A stretch of 45,242 nucleotides of DNA from Desulfohalobiaceae bacterium S24 (GTDB lineage Bacteria > Desulfobacterota > Desulfovibrionia > Desulfovibrionales > Desulfothermaceae), in NCBI GenBank assembly GCA_011389765.1, contig JAABTT010000022.1, positions 1-45,242 of the forward strand, written 5' to 3'. How positions within the stretch are numbered: the first letter of the stretch is position 1; each line of letters begins with the position of its first letter. The notes beneath the pieces are model-generated. The model was not told the origin of the DNA. It saw only the letters and a program-made list of their open reading frames with translations, and did no database searches. The position numbers were made by a program, and so were the translations under genes. Below, piece by piece: positions 42,881-45,242 of the stretch.

Positions 42881-44077
42881 TCATTCTTCAGCATTGGAAT
42901 AGGGCAGCCATCTGGCCAGATTCATCCCTCCCAAAACAATCAAGCCGAGAATGACAAACCCAAGATAAAACAGGCCCTGGTCCCCGAACCACCCCAAGAG
43001 CGTCGGCACGGCGCCGGTTCCCATGAACAGGGCCAGGGGAATGATCAGGGAAATGGCCACGTTTCTGATGGAATTCGGAAAACTCATGGAGATGGCAGTG
43101 AATCCGGCCGCAAAAAAACAAACCGCACTCATGGGCTGCAGCAGGACCACCGCATAGATCAGGGGACCGGAACAAAGACCCAGCAGAACCGTCAGAACAG
43201 CGCTCACACTCAAGGCAATACGCACTGTTTTCTTTGAACCGATGCGATCGATGACCGGACCCGATCCAAGCGCCATCAGCAGGCTGGGAATTCTTGAGAT
43301 GGAAATCAATTCATTGGCCCAGCCCTTATCCAGACCATGACTGCTGACCAGATATACCGGAAGCATACTGAAAACTCCAAAAGTCATGCTCACCGCCAAT
43401 CCAAATAGCACCGTCAAAATCCAAAACGCGGGCTGCCGGAAAATCGTTTTCAGTATAGCCGGCCGGGGAGATTCCCCTTTTGCCTCGCCGCCCTGATTGG
43501 AGAAGAAAAAAATCAGACCCATCAGCAGGCTTCCGGTGCCCAAAGCAGCGAACACTCCGCGCCAGGAAAAAAAACCTTCCACAGCAGCAGCCACAATCGG
43601 AGCCAAAATAAAAGCCAGATTCGGGGCCATTTCATGAACGGCCAATCCCTTGCCCCAGTTCAAAGAAGACAGGGAAGAGGTAATGATAGTGATCCCTGAA
43701 GGCAGATACAGTCCGGCGGCCAGGCCCATGCCGAAAAGGGTCACCTTCATGGCGGCAAAGGACTGGGCCAGGGAAGTCAGAATCAATCCCAACCCGATCC
43801 CCAGGCAGGAAATGACCACGATATGCCTGTGTTTGACTACTCTGGCAGCAAATCCGGACAGAGCCAGGGCAAGACTGACTCCTAAGGAAGCGAACAAAAA
43901 AAGCTGCCCCGCCTGGACATGACTCAGGGAAAATTCCAGTTCCACATTGACCACAAACGGGGCCAGGATCAAGCGGGCCATAAAATTAAAGAAGAAGACC
44001 AGGGTTAAGACAAGAATCGTCACCAGACCGGATCCCATGGCCAAAAACCCAACCCCATGCTTGTTTGTCTGCTGCAT
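42881..44077 (-). CDS. Major facilitator superfamily transporter
   Basis: A 398-residue protein with about 12 helices. It begins LVTILVLTLVFFFNFMARLI; the loop 2-3 region reads GFAARVVKHRHIVVIS, and the second half has GPVIDRIGSKKTVRIALS, the duplicated MFS motif. It resembles the CynX/NimT and related groups, but the substrate cannot be told. There is no evident Shine-Dalgarno sequence. It stands alone, downstream of nothing on its strand, and divergent from hutI. Confidence 0.85.
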   Translation of the reverse strand: MQQTNKHGVGFLAMGSGLVTILVLTLVFFFNFMARLILAPFVVNVELEFSLSHVQAGQLFLFASLGVSLALALSGFAARVVKHRHIVVISCLGIGLGLILTSLAQSFAAMKVTLFGMGLAAGLYLPSGITIITSSLSSLNWGKGLAVHEMAPNLAFILAPIVAAAVEGFFSWRGVFAALGTGSLLMGLIFFFSNQGGEAKGESPRPAILKTIFRQPAFWILTVLFGLAVSMTFGVFSMLPVYLVSSHGLDKGWANELISISRIPSLLMALGSGPVIDRIGSKKTVRIALSVSAVLTVLLGLCSGPLIYAVVLLQPMSAVCFFAAGFTAISMSFPNSIRNVAISLIIPLALFMGTGAVPTLLGWFGDQGLFYLGFVILGLIVLGGMNLARWLPYSNAEE

Positions 44078-44326
44078 AACTAGTCTGGGTTCGCTTAAAA
44101 AAAATGTTGCAGAATTTCCTTACAGAATGCGCTCCAGAAATCCTACACCTGTTTGCCAGGCTTCGACAAGCCTTTGCCCCACTGAAAAATTTTCATTTGA
44201 TGCCTGCAATTGTTGCAGAACGACATGGAGATCATCTATCATTCCGGAAGGCCATTCTGATTTTTTCGAAATCGGATAAACCTGAAGCGACCCTGCCGCC
44301 CCATCATCAACAGGAGGAATAATACA
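44078..44326. other. 249-bp gap between the MFS gene and hutI
   Basis: No confident gene. A 40-codon minus-strand frame (44120-44242, starting MIDDLHVVLQQLQ) looks compositionally protein-like but lacks a ribosome binding site and is not called. The plus-strand leader of hutI ends with AGGAGGA at 44312-44318. I saw no clear operator or hairpin. Confidence 0.4.
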
Positions 44327-45242
44327 ATGCCGGAAGGATACAGATGGCCCCAAAACATCGATTCGATCTGGACAGGAGCCGATGTGGCCACCATGCGGAA
44401 AAATGAACAGCCCTACGGACTCATTAAGAACGGCGCCCTGGTGCTTTCAGGCGGGACCCTGGCCTGGGTGGGCCCGGCCGAAGAGCTGCCTGTGGAAATC
44501 TTCCACAAGGCCGACCGGGTGCATACCCTGCAGTCCGGAGTGATCACCCCGGGCCTGGTGGACTGCCACACCCATCTCGTCTACGGCGGCAACAGGGCTA
44601 AAGAGTTCGAACTCCGGCTGCAAGGGGTCTCGTATGAAGAAATCCAGCGCCGGGGCGGAGGGATAGCGTCAACAGTTCGGGCCACGCGGACGGCCTCTGA
44701 GCAGGAGCTCTTTCAATCCGGGAGCAAGAGACTGCAGGCCCTGCTACAGGAAGGACTGACCACGGTGGAGATCAAATCAGGATACGGACTGGACCTGGAA
44801 ACAGAACTGAAAATGCTCCGGGTTGTCGGACGCCTGGGGCAGAGCCTCCCGGTGACGGTCTGCCCCACCTATCTTGGAGCCCATGCCCTGCCCCGGGAAT
44901 ACACCGCGAGCGATGGGTATATCGATTTTGTCTGCGCTACGGTCCTGCCTGAGGTGGCCCGTTTGGGACTGGCCACGGCTGTGGACGCCTTCTGCGAGTC
45001 CATCGCCTTCAGCCGGGAGCAGACCAGTCGCGTTTTTTCCAAGGCTGCGGAGCTGGGCCTGCGGGTCAAACTCCACGCCGAACAGCTGTCAAATCAAAAC
45101 GGCGCCTCTCTGGCCGCGGAATACCGGGCTTTGTCCGCCGATCACCTGGAATATCTCACAGATCAGGGCATTGCCGCCATGGCCCGGGCCAAGACGGTGG
45201 CCGTTCTCCTGCCCGGGGCCTTCTACTGCCTTCGGGAGAGCC
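44327..45242 (+). CDS. hutI: Imidazolonepropionase, 5' part (runs off the window)
   Basis: The first 305 codons of HutI, of about 410-430. The enzyme opens the ring of 4-imidazolone-5-propanoate to N-formimino-glutamate in histidine degradation. Metal-site motif VDCHTHLVYGGNRAKEFELR (about 86-105) is followed by SGYGLDLETELKMLR, YLGAHALPREY with a further metal His, DAFCESIAFSREQTSRVF, VKLHAEQLSNQNGA and ALSADHLEYL, and the window stops in PGAFYCLRES. AGGAGGA eight bases upstream supports the ATG. Other hut genes, if present, lie beyond the window. The strand and spacing suggest it begins a new operon. Confidence 0.95.
   Translation, partial: MPEGYRWPQNIDSIWTGADVATMRKNEQPYGLIKNGALVLSGGTLAWVGPAEELPVEIFHKADRVHTLQSGVITPGLVDCHTHLVYGGNRAKEFELRLQGVSYEEIQRRGGGIASTVRATRTASEQELFQSGSKRLQALLQEGLTTVEIKSGYGLDLETELKMLRVVGRLGQSLPVTVCPTYLGAHALPREYTASDGYIDFVCATVLPEVARLGLATAVDAFCESIAFSREQTSRVFSKAAELGLRVKLHAEQLSNQNGASLAAEYRALSADHLEYLTDQGIAAMARAKTVAVLLPGAFYCLRES

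Noticed and set aside
44120-44242. 40-codon minus-strand frame beside the MFS gene
   Set aside because: Composition is plausible for protein but there is no ribosome binding site and no family likeness.

Overview
The window reads as a chromosomal segment of a Gram-negative anaerobe, most likely a deltaproteobacterium of the sulfate-reducing Desulfovibrionales/Desulfohalobiaceae type. This is inferred from a Tat-exported, membrane-anchored [NiFe] hydrogenase of Hyb type, several TRAP and peptide ABC importers, a small CxxC protein, a RecB-like helicase/nuclease pair, and a moderately GC-rich, densely packed gene arrangement. No rRNA, tRNA, CRISPR array, phage or insertion-sequence transposase was seen.

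Layout, left to right. 1-4.3 kb: a class V aminotransferase, then a dctPQM TRAP transporter with its own promoter, a hairpin after dctP and a terminator after dctM. 4.35-6.1 kb: a PolX/PHP DNA polymerase. 6.2-14.2 kb: a probable catabolic operon (RpiR-family regulator, Dpp/Opp-type binding protein, two permeases, two ATPases, M20 peptidase); a perfect 10-bp inverted repeat in front of rpiR suggests autoregulation. 14.2-16.9 kb: an intergenic repeat (copy 1), a malonyl-CoA-synthetase-like ligase, a LysE-type exporter and a gene fragment. 16.9-19.4 kb, minus strand: M20D amidohydrolase, 64-aa CxxC protein and NUDIX hydrolase in one operon, preceded by a divergent HU-like protein with a near-consensus promoter. 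19.4-23.2 kb: a TOBE-domain remnant, a DUF374 acyltransferase and clpB. 23.26-23.52 kb: the second, inverted repeat copy. 23.5-26.6 kb: an incomplete oligopeptide ABC system (one permease plus an unusually long binding protein).

26.8-31.9 kb: hybO-hybA-hybB-hybC, a complete structural operon for a periplasm-facing H2 uptake (or reversible) hydrogenase that would exchange electrons with the quinone pool. No maturation genes lie in the window. 31.9-39.6 kb, minus strand: an AddA/RecB-like helicase-nuclease, its Fe-S PD-(D/E)XK partner, and dinB, forming a DNA repair block. 39.6-44.1 kb: two MFS transporters around a decayed fecR-ompA-CHASE2 cluster whose CHASE2 gene is cut short beside a palindromic repeat. 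44.3 kb to the end: the first two thirds or so of hutI (histidine degradation), running off the window.

The most unusual features are the repeats. Two nearly identical copies of about 230-260 bp lie in opposite orientation, both starting right after a stop codon and flanking 8.8 kb. One copy carries an extra 32-bp palindrome. A second palindromic family sits inside the hyb operon and at the broken end of the CHASE2 gene. Several gene remnants show that the spaces between operons have been turning over. I saw no clearly new enzymatic system; the best leads are the repeat families, the RpiR operator/promoter, the long binding protein with a lone permease, and the repair block.
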